A stretch of 64,000 nucleotides of DNA from Closterium sp. NIES-65 (GCA_948144175.1 CANXME010002304.1:1-64000); one strand, 5' to 3'; counted from the first letter of the stretch, positions 20,026 to 30,315 are shown. Notes: a model not told the origin generated them from the sequence alone. Numbers and translations: made by a program.

Positions 20026-20402
20026 TGTCAGAATCCCAACCACTAGACCATTGGGATAAAAGGGCTTGTTTCAATAGCGGGTCAGTGCGCCCATAACCCC
20101 CCAGGCAAACGCGCCTGTAACCCCCCCTAGGATCGATCGGGGATCTCACAGTGTAGCTCTACTGACACCCCCCCACACTGGGAGGCCCAGGACTGAGCAC
20201 AGTGGCAACGACCAACATGTGCATACACCGGGATTCGAACCCGAGACCGCTCTGATACCATGTCAGAATCCCAACCACTAGACCATTGGGATAAAAGGGC
20301 TTGTTTCAATAGCGGGTCAGTGCGCCCATAACCCCCCAGGCAAACGCGCCTGTAACCCCCCCTAGGATCGATCGGGGATCTCACAGTGTAGCTCTACTGA
20401 CA
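20026..20402 (-). mobile_element. TRIM-like mini LTR element 2
   Basis: Two identical 142-bp direct repeats (20026-20167, 20261-20402), TGTCAG...CTGACA, surround 93 bp. TSD is GTGGG (20021-20025, 20403-20407). On the minus strand a perfect initiator-Met PBS (TGGTATCAGAGC) follows the 5' LTR directly, and the polypurine tract GTGGGGGGG precedes the 3' LTR. Total 377 bp, no coding capacity. LTR sequence is unrelated to TRIM 1, but size, orientation and architecture match. Confidence 0.92.
20228..20296 (-). promoter_or_regulatory. tRNA-Glu-like A/B-box module across LTR-PBS of TRIM 2
   Basis: Minus strand: A box TGGTCTAGTGG in the LTR end, within a tRNA-Glu-like D-arm (TGGTCTAGTGGTTGGGATTC). 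The B box GGTTCGAATCC lies after the PBS, 44 nt start to start. The B box sits in a T-arm hairpin of 5 bp (TCGGG/CCCGG). LTR end plus PBS form a 5-bp stem with 7-nt loop (TCTGA-CATGGTA-TCAGA) where an anticodon arm would be. TTTT (plus 20293-20296) precedes the module. The acceptor stem does not pair, so it is tRNA-like rather than a tRNA. Confidence 0.65.
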
Positions 20403-20744
20403 GTGGGTCGTGGGGGCATCACAGAAATTCAATGCGTTGCCAGGTCTGCTCTGCACCCTCCTCACCCCCGTACCCTTCACTTGCACGGAGCGGGTCGGAG
20501 AGACGAATACAGTAGGCAAGCATCCTTGCGCGCCATTCCGAGAGAGAAGAGGGGCGCGCGGAGGGGAGGGCGGAGGGGAGGAGAAATGATGGCATGTGGC
20601 GGCTCGAGGGGCAGGGTCTGCGAGGGACGTGTACTGTTGCTGGCGATGGGGTCCGCACGAGCGACCAGGTGAAGCAACCACGCTGACGTGCATGGGATGA
20701 GGAGGCGACCAGGAATGTGAGAGAAGGAAACGAGCGGGTGGCGG

Positions 20745-20995
20745 GGTGAAGTCGCGAGGGCGACGAGGAGGTGATGAGTGCTTTTGAGGATTCTCAAAAA
20801 CGCTCTACATCGCCAAGGGTGAAGTCGCGAGGGCGACGAGGAGGTGATGAGTGCTTTTGAGGATTCTCAAAAACGCTCTACATCGCCAAGGGTGAAGTCG
20901 CGAGGGCGACGAGGAGGTGATGAGTGCTTTTGAGGATTCTAAAAAACGCTCTACATCGCCAAGGGTGAAGTCGCGAGGGCGACGAGGAGGTGATG
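20745..20995. repeat. 73-bp tandem repeat, about 3.4 copies
   Basis: Copies start at 20745, 20818, 20891 and 20964 (partial) and are almost identical. Each full unit contains the hairpin TTTTGAG-GATT-CTCAAAA. No coding role is apparent. Confidence 0.9.
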
Positions 20996-22092
20996 CGAAG
21001 ACGTCATTGGAAGGAAGGGGGCTGCATGCTATGGGAGGGGATGGGAGGGGCTGTCGACAAGGAGGGGAATCAATGGAAAGAGACGAACGCGACCTAATCT
21101 CAGACTCGTGGGGATGTCGAGGCGAGGGCGTTGGTTCAGCGACCCTACATCGTGATGCAAACGAAGGACAACGAGGGGGCGGCGGAAGGGTGTGCGACTA
21201 GGATTGCGAGGGGAAACGTGAACGTCGTCATCTCAATTGGGTGCGTGGGCGACGACGATTTAGGGGATCCGCGATGCGAAACGTAGAGTCGGGAGGGAGC
21301 ATCGATGTCGATGAGAAAGGACGGCGAGGATGGCATTTGATGGGTGTTTCGAGGACGCGGTGGTTGGGAAAGAAGGCGATAGCCTTCGTCGCACAGAATG
21401 TGTGCCGGCGCGGAATATCCTCCACATAGATTGCGCGTTTTCTTCACATTGGTGAAGAGACGCATCGGGAACAATGGGGAAGCAAGGGAAGAAACTAGTG
21501 TGATTCGGAAACCCGTATTACAAGCACAGGCAGTGCTTCTCTTGCCGTGTCTGCTCATATTTTCTGAGTAATAATGTGCTTCAAGACTTGTCGAAACTCG
21601 CACGGGACGAAGTGTGGAAACCAGTAGGTGCGAGGTGTAATTCGTGTTCGGGAACTAGCTGATATGAGCAGCCCGACATGCTGATGTCAGCGGGCTCAAC
21701 TATTGATGCAAAAATTGGGGCGACGGAAGCCTGTCTTCGGATTACACATGGAAAGTGATGTATGCGAGAGCTAGCCATTCAACGTAGGCCCAATCGGGCA
21801 CGCCTTTCACGCTTGTTCCCGATTGTAGTCGAACCTGGGTGGTGTGGGGTGATATGTGTGTACAGTGCACCAACGGGCGCCTTGCATGGCTTGGTGATTG
21901 AAGGCGTTGGCTTGGGGCCAATTGGGGAAACCGAAACCCGAATTTGCGTTTCCGGCGATCGTCGCTGCAGGCAAATTGGGATTTCGCGAACGTGGTTACC
22001 AGCTGGGTTTTCCGCAACCTAGGCAGCAACCGCAGCCACATCCAGACCAGAAGCCCTCCTCCTTAGCCTAGTCTAAGCTGACAATAATGGCC
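20996..22092. other. host intergenic DNA, no gene seen
   Basis: Only short unsupported frames on either strand. No domain, splice structure, long repeat or terminal inverted repeat was recognised. Confidence 0.4.
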
Positions 22093-22095
22093 TTA

Positions 22096-22754
22096 GGGCG
22101 TATTCCAAAGTAGGGACACCATCCGAAGTTGGGCCACGCGGTCCGCAATGTTGGAAATTCGAATTTCAATGTTGCGCCACGCGGTTCGGCATCAAGACAC
22201 TTTGGAGCTGACGGCCACGTAACATGCGACCGTCTTGCACGTCTTCATGCGACAAGGGGTTTCATGCCATGTTGGTGTATGATTGGGACCTTGAACCTGA
22301 CAGGCTGAGTTACCGTGACCAGTTAACGTCACGAAACTTTACGCATTCTGACCCGCGTGCTAGTCGGTTGTACAAACTCCAGATCCTCACGACGTGAACA
22401 AGTACTCGCTGCTCTGAACACCAAGCCAACCAACATAAAAACACATCGCGAGTGTCAACCAAATCTAATGTTCAAAGCGGGGGGAAAAACGATTTCGCGG
22501 CACAAGTTTCACAATTGCCCGCGAAGTCAGAACTTGACGTTTGGGAGGCTACACTGCGACGGGTTCTGGCAGATTCTATTGGGCGCGAAGCAAACCAAAC
22601 CAGCTCTGCGTCAGACGACGCAGACGACCGTTCCGGCCAACCATGCGACCCCAAAAGTCAAGAGTGGGGGCCTGCCCCACACAGACACCATCCTGAGCCC
22701 CAAGAAGTTCGGATGGGGCCACTTCGGATGGTGTCCGTGCTTTGGAATACGCTG
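22096..22754. mobile_element. PIF/Harbinger-like non-autonomous DNA element
   Basis: The left end GGGCGTATTCCAAAGTAGGG and the inverted right end CAGCGTATTCCAAAGCACGG both continue into ACACCATCCGAAGT. The TIR is about 34 bp with a few mismatches. TTA flanks both sides (22093-22095, 22755-22757), the target preference of PIF/Harbinger. The 659-bp interior has no transposase, so it would depend on a partner. Confidence 0.7.
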
Positions 22755-22811
22755 TTAGTTCTTTAGCTCGGCTTCACACAGCAGTAATGGTCAATGGGTA
22801 TGCCGTTTTTT

Positions 22812-23160
22812 AGAATGGAAGAAAATCATGACCGCCACAACGGAGCTTCTCCCACCAGCCCACGTAGCTGCGATCGGTCGGTCCGGTGTGCGAGGAGGAA
22901 TTTTTTCTATTGCATCCCATCTAGAGTCTTTACGCCCGCTCCTCCCGGCTCGCTATCTGCTGCCATGTTCTTCAGCCGTCTTTTCAAATGGAAGAAACTC
23001 CTGACCGCCACAACGGAGCTTCTCCCACCAGGCGCACGTGGCTGTGATCGATAGGTCCAGTGTGTCAGGATGAAATTTTCTAATGCATCCCCAGATGATA
23101 GAGTTTATCTGCCCGTGCCTCTTGCCACGCCATCATCTGCTAGCATGTTCTCTCGCGCTT
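22812..23160. repeat. degenerate tandem duplication of about 175 bp
   Basis: GACCGCCACAACGGAGCTTC and its surroundings occur near 22830 and again near 23005, with divergence. The pair lies directly upstream of the secreted-protein gene remnant and could contain its former promoter; that is inference. Confidence 0.6.
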
Positions 23161-23334
23161 CCCATGATTAGCTCCCTATCAATTCCTCGCGCCAACTCAC
23201 TCCTTAGTCCAAAGGATCGTGAGAGGGACTGATAATCATTACGAGCACTTCCAGCTTCGGTTAAGAGGAGCCAGCGCCTGTGCAACCTTTCTCTCTAGTA
23301 GTCTACTCTTCCTCGGGCGTTCCCCCCTCCAGCC

Positions 23335-24031
23335 ATGGCTCGCCAGACCTCTCCGTCGCTCACCATGCTGGTTTTCGCCATGATCTTCGTCTCGTCGGCT
23401 GCTGCTGCCGCTTACTCTGCCCCTCCCACAACCGCCACCAGCAACAAATACGCCTTCGTCTCGGCGACCAACAGCCTTTTGTTCGGCAATGCATACTCAG
23501 TGACGTGGGGTCCTGCGGGAATCACCTCCGCCGTCGACTCTCACGGCGCGCCTCTCAAATTCGTTACAAACCCCGACGGATCCGTCACTGTTGACAAGGC
23601 GTACACCGCTTACGCCAATAGCACGCTCACCGGTCCCAGCATCGTAATCGTCATCAATGGACCCACCGTGGGGTTCAACATGGGAAAAAACGACGTTCCT
23701 GAAAAACGGAACGATTCTGGACGCCTCGGGAAAGAAAGCTGTGCCGACTCTTAACAAGGACGGGTCGTACACTGCAGGGGACCTGACTGGGTGGAGCAAC
23801 GGCACCATCGTTGGCCCCGCTGGTGCATCGATCTATATCGGCGCACCGCTCATGCTCACCCCCGATGGCACCGTCGCTTTCGTTCCCCCCCAACAGCAAC
23901 TACTCGTATGACCCGATCGCTAACAGTCTCACGTTTGGCAATGGTTACATTGTGATGTGGAGTGAGACAGGAAAACTAACCTCCGCTGTCGACTCCACGG
24001 GCGCGGATCTCAAAGGCACCCATAACCCCGA
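23335..24031 (+). pseudogene. secreted repeat-protein gene, frameshifted and truncated
   Basis: The ATG at 23335 starts a clear signal peptide (MARQTSPSLTMLVFAMIFVS plus an Ala-rich cleavage region). The mature part has a beta-rich repeat: ATNSLLFGNAYSVTWGPAGI followed by TSAVDSHGAPLKFVTNPDGS, and later ANSLTFGNGYIVMWSETGKL followed by TSAVDSTGADLKGTHNPDG. The reading frame changes twice, near the A6 run at 23685-23690 and the C8 run at 23885-23892. The protein-like sequence goes on through frames 1, 2 and 3. These may be true frameshifts or homopolymer sequencing errors. At 24031 the second repeat is cut off by copia fragment E2. The family is unknown; an extracellular or cell-wall protein is inferred. 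Confidence 0.6.
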
Positions 24032-24054
24032 TGGAGAAGAACGAGGCCTCTCCC
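24032..24054. repeat. junction filler copied from nearby copia sequence
   Basis: These 23 bp at the host/E2 junction are identical to 24214-24236 inside E2. This looks like templated insertion during end joining. Confidence 0.6.
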
Positions 24055-25815
24055 GATTCGCTTGGCCTGAGCGGCCTTGAAACGCAGACAAAGCTGACCA
24101 CGCTGCTGTAGCTCTCGAGCAAGGAAGTAACGCAGAGCGATGTACTTCGTTCAGTGCTCCAGTCTGTGCTCCTGACATAAGGCAATGGCGTCCTTGTTGT
24201 CGACGTACAGCACTGGAGAAGAACGAGGCCTCTCCCAAGTCGGTCAGCAGGTATGTGAGCCAGCGTAACTCCTGTGCAGCCATGGCTGTGGCGTAGATCT
24301 CAACCTCACAACTCGAGGCGAGAACTGAAGACGAGCGTGTAGAACGCCAACAAACCGAACCAGAGCCAAGGCTCAAGGTGTAACCTTTTGACGACCGCTG
24401 CGTAGCCTGGTCGTCAACCCAAGAAGCGCCTGAGTGCCTAGTGAGGACAATGTCGCTCCGTCCTCCAAGCATGAGCCCCATGCTCAATGTACAGCACAAG
24501 TAGCGTACTACCCTCTTAGCAGCATCCATGTGCACCTTTCGGTGTCGACCAGGAGCCACGTAGCGAGCCAGAAGGCCAAGAGGGTACGCAAGGTCAGGAC
24601 GAGTGCAGGTCATCAGGTACATGAGGCAGCCCACTAGCTCTGGGTAAGGACCACTCGGCTCTACGGACTCGTCCGAAGGTGGAGCTGAGAGCAAGTGACT
24701 TGTAGCAAGAGGAGTGGGCTGTGCCGAGGACCAAGAGAAGCCGAAGTGCTGAAGGACCTGCTGCACCATGTGTGACTGAGTCAGTGTGATGGTGCGGCGT
24801 GCTCTGTCCTGGGTGATCTGCAAGCCAAGGTAGCTGTGCAGCTCACCCAGGTTTGTGCACGTGTGTCTCTTCTACAACTCTGACTTCACTAGGGCGAGAG
24901 CGTCAGTGTCAGCTGTGGCAAAGACCAAGTCGTTGACGTACACGAGGATGTAGAACGGCGGCAGAGAAGTGTCGGTGCGCAGAAACAGCCACGGGTCAGC
25001 AGTCAACGGAGCAAACCCAAGAGCCGCAAGTGTAGTCCTCAGTGTGTCGTGCCACTCACGCGGCGCCTGGCGGAGACCGTAGACTGGCCGCCGGAGGCTC
25101 CAGTGGGTACCAGGAGGGAATGACTCAGTGAAGCCAGGTGGGCGGCGCAGCCGGATCTCCTCGTTCAGGCTGCCCTGTAAGAAAGCAGTGCTGAAGTCAA
25201 GAGAGTGAAGCTCGTAGTCACGCTGGGCGGCAACGTGCAGCAGCACCCGAAGAGTGGTCATCTTCGGGGTGGGGGAGAAGGTCTGGAAGAAGTCAACCCC
25301 CTCTCGCTGACAGAAACCTCGAGCAACGTAACGAGCCTTGAAGACAGGCGGAGAACCTGGCGGCCGCTTCACCCTGAAAATCCACATGCCACTGACGATG
25401 TTCGCCCCTGGAGGGGGAACCTCGTCGACGTAGGTGCCTGTGGACTTCCAGGAAGCCATCTTTGCATCCATGGCTGTCTGCCAGTGAGAGGAGTACTCAC
25501 CCGCGATCGCCTCAGCGTAAGAGCGCGGGGTCGGGATCTCTGGTGCATCCGGGTCTCCCTCAGGGGCGAGCAGCATGGACACAAGATGAGGCGCGGCGGC
25601 TGCAAAACACTCAAGATCCTCGTGCCTGTCCTCAAGGACGTCCGTGCTAAGAGCAGACTCACCCCCGATGGACGGAGGACAGACAGACTCAGACTCAGTA
25701 ACAAGACTAGCAGCGTAGTCTAGATGACAGGCAACAGCAAAGTCAACAAGCTCAGCGACTAATGCAGACGCAGCAGAAGACTCAAACGAGGGGTCACTGA
25801 CAATAGTGGCTAGCA
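24055..25815 (-). mobile_element. copia fragment E2: RT and RNase H only
   Basis: Minus-strand fragment of the E1/E4/E5 family. The RT frame (24872-25815) includes MWIFRVKRPPG, DFSTAFLQGSL and ILVYVNDLVFATAD, in which the catalytic YVDD is YVND. A stop near 24870 separates it from the thumb and RNase H (24055-24823), which breaks off before the C-terminus. No LTR, Gag or integrase remains. The right end stops exactly at the LTR of E3; the left end is fused to the secreted-protein gene. Confidence 0.9.
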
Positions 25816-26564
25816 TGTTAGATGCACGTTATTCTGAGTGCATATCATCCTAACGTCCCGCCGAGTGCTCGTGCTATTTGTGCTTGCATGATTTGAATGA
25901 GCGTATGTCATTGTGCATGGCTGTTGGATATTATCATCTCTGTGTTTTTTCTCCAAGTCTAACTGCTTGATCATTCAGGAGAAATCCAGAGTTTTCCAAC
26001 GATACCAAGATCGCCTTATTCCGACCAAGATCGCCCAAGTTACAAGATTTCCAAGATTTGGATTTCTTATTACCTTTTTGGGGTTATATCTAATTTGGGT
26101 GATTACTTGGAACATGACTATAAAGGGATCTTTGGTTGGGTGGTTAGGAAGCCAACTTTGACTTTTGGATTGGGGTGGCTAGAAGTTTCTAGCATGGGTT
26201 GCAAATGTTGCAACACCTAGGCATGTGACACCTCAAGGACCTCATGATGAGGGTTGCATCCTTGCTGCTAGGAAGGTTCTTACCATCCTTCCCTAGCTCT
26301 TGGAGAACCCCTTCCCTCTCATGGTTCTTTTGGAGGTTCCCAACTTCAATTTTCTATGCCCTAATGTTTGTACTTCCTCCACCATTCTAGTCATGCGGCT
26401 GCTGGACGTTTTTACTTGGTTCTCACTCTCTAGACCATCTTAACGACTGATTCAACTTGAAGATGGTAGTTAAGCCTAAGACGCAGCTTCCTACCGAGCG
26501 GATTTGCGTTTAGTTAAGTAATGAGTTCGTCGTAAGCTCTCAAAGTGACGGATCCTGAACAACA
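25816..26564 (+). repeat. E3 5' LTR
   Basis: 749 bp. Lacks a 25-bp palindromic segment present in the 3' LTR, otherwise very similar. A TATAAAGGG promoter-like block (ACTATAAAGGGATC) lies near 26109. Confidence 0.9.
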
Positions 26565-26566
26565 AG

Positions 26567-26610
26567 TGGTATCAGAGCGGGTTGTCGACTTTGAGACGAC
26601 GAATCGTCGT
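26567..26610 (+). other. E3 PBS and stem-loop
   Basis: TGGTATCAGAGC at 26567-26578, two bases after the LTR, is the exact initiator-Met PBS. The hairpin ACGACG-AAT-CGTCGT follows at 26596-26610. Confidence 0.85.
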
Positions 26611-26836
26611 GAATACTCAGCCAATGTTGTCGAGTGAGACCATTTTCTAGTAGATCGGCTTGCGAACTTTTGATTGATGGTCAAATCGCGTTCTACTTCG
26701 TAGTATCCAGTCCGCAACGGCGATTTTCGTAGAATCTAAATTTCTGGCAGAATTCTCTCCAAACGATTTCTCAAGTTTCCACCGTTTATAAGGCCTCAAT
26801 ACGGTTGGTACGAACTCCGGAGGTGCTAGTGGCGAG

Positions 26837-28590
26837 ATGGATAGAAGTAGAGAGGCTGGAGATCAAGGGGGAGTTGCTGGTGGAGGAGTGGGGACTCACC
26901 AACCAGCCAACCCTACGCTACCTACTTCTTCTACACCATCTCCTAATACCGTGGATCCTGTGAAAGCTTTCTCTATTGAGAAATTCATGGGGGAGGACTA
27001 CGAGCACTGGAGTTTCCGCATGAGGCTGATGTATACCCAATACAAGCTATTGGATTTGGTGGAGGGGAAGGAGAAGATGCCGGAGGCCGCGGAGCTGAAA
27101 GGAGCGTGGATGAAGCGATCGTTCGACGCGTATATGCTCATGGTGCAAGCGGTGGGCGGACGGCAACTTGACCACATCAAGGACCTCTTGGGTGATCCAG
27201 AGTGTGGCCCCAAGGCTTGGAGGAAGCTTTTGGATGTGCACTCACCGACACATGCTACCGGCCTCGTGCTACTCGCGCGGCGGCTGCGCGACATCAGGTT
27301 CGTTGATGGAGAGCCGATGCAACCGGTGTTGGATGAGATGCGCGACATCTTCACGAAGCTCCAAGGAGGCGGTGTGGTGTACCCGGAGCTCGTGCAATGC
27401 ATGGAGATCGTGATACGGCTGCCGGAGTCATGGTCTGCCCTTGCGATCAACCTCAACTCCCAGCAACCCCAATGGAGCGTGGATTACATTCGCGCGCGCA
27501 TCCTAGAGGAGGACTTGCGGCGGCGGAGTGTGGAGCGCTCGGAGGAGGGGGCTGGCTATGGAGTTGGAGGTGGAAAAAGTGGCTTCAAGAAGAAGTGGAA
27601 GGGCAAGAACAAGGATAACCCTAAGGAGGATGGCGGCGGGGGTCAAGGGGAGGTGTGCTTCTACTGCAAGAAGCGCGGACATCGTTGGCGGAAGTGCTAC
27701 CAACGACCCAAGGATTGGACCCCGCCTTCATCAAGCAACCAGCGTGGTGGCACGAGGAGTGGGGGAGTCATGGGAGCTAGTGGAGAGGAGAAGGATGAGG
27801 AGAAAGGCGGCAAATCTGAGGAGCGGAAGGCCGGGTTCTTCTTCTTCGTGAACGAAGGCGCAACTGACCACGCTATGGCTGCCAAGGTTCTCCTACACCC
27901 CCTCACCCATTGGGTGATTAACTCCGGGAGCTCTTGGCACATGACTCCCCGTGCGGACCTACTTGATGAGATTCAGCCCGCACCCATCCCTACAGTCACA
28001 TCCGCGACGGGCGCCAAGGCCAAGGTCATGGGCATGGGATGCGCCAAGTTCATGGGAGCGGATGGAGAGCTCGTGGGGCTGAAGAACGTGCTGTGGGTGC
28101 CGGACTTGTGCGCGAACCTGATATCTACCGGCCGGTTGGGAGATGCGGGTGTGAACACCGAGACGATTGGCTCGGAGCGCTATCGTGCCTACAACGATGA
28201 GCGGCTGATTTGGGACCTGCAGTGGAAAGGGGATGTCCACAAGCGGATGTGGCAGATCCCGGTCCTTCCTTGGCGGAAATCGGGCAAGGCGGCAATGGCG
28301 GCATCTATGGAGGAGAGCGTTACCGAGGAGGAGCAGCAAGGTGTGCAAGGAGAGGAGCTGATTGGAGGAAGCGCGGCGGTGAAGGCGTCGGCTACCTCGG
28401 GCCAAGCGGATTGGGAGACTTGGCATCGGCGGCTCGCACACGTGGCTGTTTCTACATTGGAGGTGATGCACAAGGAGACGTGCGTGCATGGGCTGCAATT
28501 GCAAGGAAATGGCACTCACTATGGCAGCTGCGAGACGTGCATGCAAAACAAGTTTGCGCGGTTCCCGTTCCCACGAGCGAAGGTGGCTGA
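26837..28590 (+). pseudogene. gag: E3 Gag, knuckle, protease and GAG-pre-integrase
   Basis: Starts MDRSREAGDQGG. The UBN2-type Gag runs from FSIEKFMGEDYEHWSFRMRL to about residue 230. A basic Gly/Lys linker and the classical knuckle CFYCKKRGHRWRKC (C-X2-C-X4-H-X4-C) follow. Protease is recognisable (HWVINSGSSWHMTP ... LKNVLWVPDLCANLISTGRL), but the catalytic Asp is Asn (NSG for DSG). GAG-pre-integrase follows with WHRRLAHVAVSTLEVMHKE and CETCMQNKFARFPFPRAK. At about 28590 the frame runs out of phase into RT-thumb sequence and ends at 28711. Confidence 0.9.
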
Positions 28591-29441
28591 AGGTGCATCA
28601 GTCACACTACATCTCTGGTGTCATGGAGCGGTATGGTGTGACTGGGGGTCGCACTGTGATGACACCGTTCCCTGCAGGCTTCAAATTGAAGAAGGCAGCA
28701 GAGGAGGATGATGTGCTTGAGGATGAGCAGCAGAATGAGTACTAGTCACTCATTGGGAGTGTGATGTATGCAGTTGTGCATACGCGACCTGATGCTTCAT
28801 TCGGAGTGGGGCAGCTGGCCAGAGTTGTGCAACGGCCCACTGTGGAGCAGTTGGAGGTGGCAAAGCGCTTGGTGCGCTACCTTGGATCAACGGCATTTGC
28901 TGGTGTTCAGGTTTCAGCTGGCGGCCAGCTGAAACAGATTGGAGCAGATGGGGTCACCCCTGGTACCTTGAAGCTGTCGTGCTTCACCGACGCCACATGG
29001 GCCTCAGAGGATGAGGATCAGTCATCGGTTGGCGGCTTTGTGTGCATGGTCGGAGGTGGACCAGTGAGCTGGAGGTCCAAGAAGTAGAGTGAGATTGCTC
29101 AGTCTTCCGGAGAGGCAGAGTACATGGCGATGTACCATGCCATCAAGGAGATCGTGCTCCTGAGGAAGCTGCTGCAGGACATGGGAGCTGAACAGGAGGG
29201 ACCTACACCACTTTTCTCCGACAGCGAGGCTGCTATTGGCATGGCCAATAATCCTATCCTGAATGGGCTGAACAAGCACATGAAGATTAAGTGGCACTGG
29301 GTGAGGCAGATGGTGAAGGAGGGAGCTGTTGAGCTTCACCATGTGAAGGCTAACAAGCAAGCGGCAGATTTTCTCACAAAGAGACTTCCCGAGAGCGCAC
29401 ATTGGAAGTGTGCTAAGATGTGCGGCATGGCATTGCACTAG
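28591..29441 (+). pseudogene. E3 RT thumb remnant and RNase H
   Basis: In the frame opened at 28488 the DNA reads HQSHYISGVMERYGVTGG, typical of the copia RT C-terminus, then a TAG at 28743. RNase H follows: SVMYAVVHTRPDASFGVGQL, CFTDATWASEDEDQSSVGGF, a TAG at 29085, then SSGEAEYMAMYHAIKEIVLL, DSEAAIGMANNP and ANKQAADFLTKRLPE. The integrase core and the whole RT palm with YVDD are missing between GAG-pre-integrase and the thumb. Confidence 0.9.
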
Positions 29442-29541
29442 TGTGGGCAGCAGTATCATAAATGCATGTGTGATTGTGTGCATGAGACTATGCATGTGTG
29501 TGGGTGTGTGTGCATGCAGTCCGTTAGTCTGAGGGGGAGTT

Positions 29542-30315
29542 TGTTGAATGCACGTCATTCTGAGTGCATGTCATCCTAACGTCCCGCCGAGTGCTCGTGC
29601 TATTTGTGCTTGCATGATTTGCATGAGCGTATGCCATTGTGCATGGCTGTTGGATATTGTCATCTCTGTGTTTTTTCTCCAAGTCTAACTGCTTGATCAT
29701 GCAGGAGAAATCCAGAGCTTTCCAACGATACCAAGATCGCCTTATTCCGACCAAGATCGCCCAAGTTACAAGATTTCCAAGATTTGGATTTCTTATTACC
29801 TTTTTGGGGTTATATCTAATTTGGGTGATTACTTGGGACATGACTATAAAGGGATCTTTAGTTGGGTGGTTAGGAAGCCAACTTTGACTTTTGGATTGGG
29901 GTGGCTAGAAGTTTCTAGCATGGGTTGCAAATGTTGCAACACCTAGGCAAAATCCAACTAGATTGGATTTTGCATGTGACACCTCAAGGACCTTATTATG
30001 AGGGTTGCATCCTTGCTGCTAGGAAGGTTCTTACCATCCTTCCCTAGCTCTTGGAGAACCCCTTCCCTCTCATGGTTCTCTTGGAGGTTCCCAACTCCAA
30101 CTTTCTATGCCCTAATGTTTGTACTTCCTCCACCATTCTAGTCATGCGGCTGCTGGACGTTTTTACTTGGTTCTCACTCTCTAGACCATCTTAACGACTG
30201 ATTCAACTTGGAGATGGTAGTTAAGCCTAAGACGCAACTTCCTACCAAGCGGATTTGCGTTTAGTTGAGTAATGATTTCGTCGTAAGCTCTCAAAGTGAC
30301 GGATCCTGAACAACA
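29542..30315 (+). repeat. E3 3' LTR
   Basis: 774 bp, preceded by GAGGGGGAGTT. Carries AAAATCCAA-CTAGA-TTGGATTTT near 29950-29975, absent from the 5' copy. Directly followed by the 23-bp minisatellite. Confidence 0.9.

Larger units (their letters stand above)
25816..30315 (+). mobile_element. copia element E3, internally deleted
   Basis: LTRs of 749 bp (25816-26564) and 774 bp (29542-30315) with TGTT...AACA ends, a perfect initiator-Met PBS and the polypurine tract GAGGGGGAGTT before the 3' LTR. It encodes Gag, a classical zinc knuckle, a protease remnant, GAG-pre-integrase, then only the RT thumb and RNase H. It is a different lineage from E1/E4/E5: long LTRs and a normal knuckle. No TSD is seen: TAGCA on the left, CTCGG on the right. 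Confidence 0.95.
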
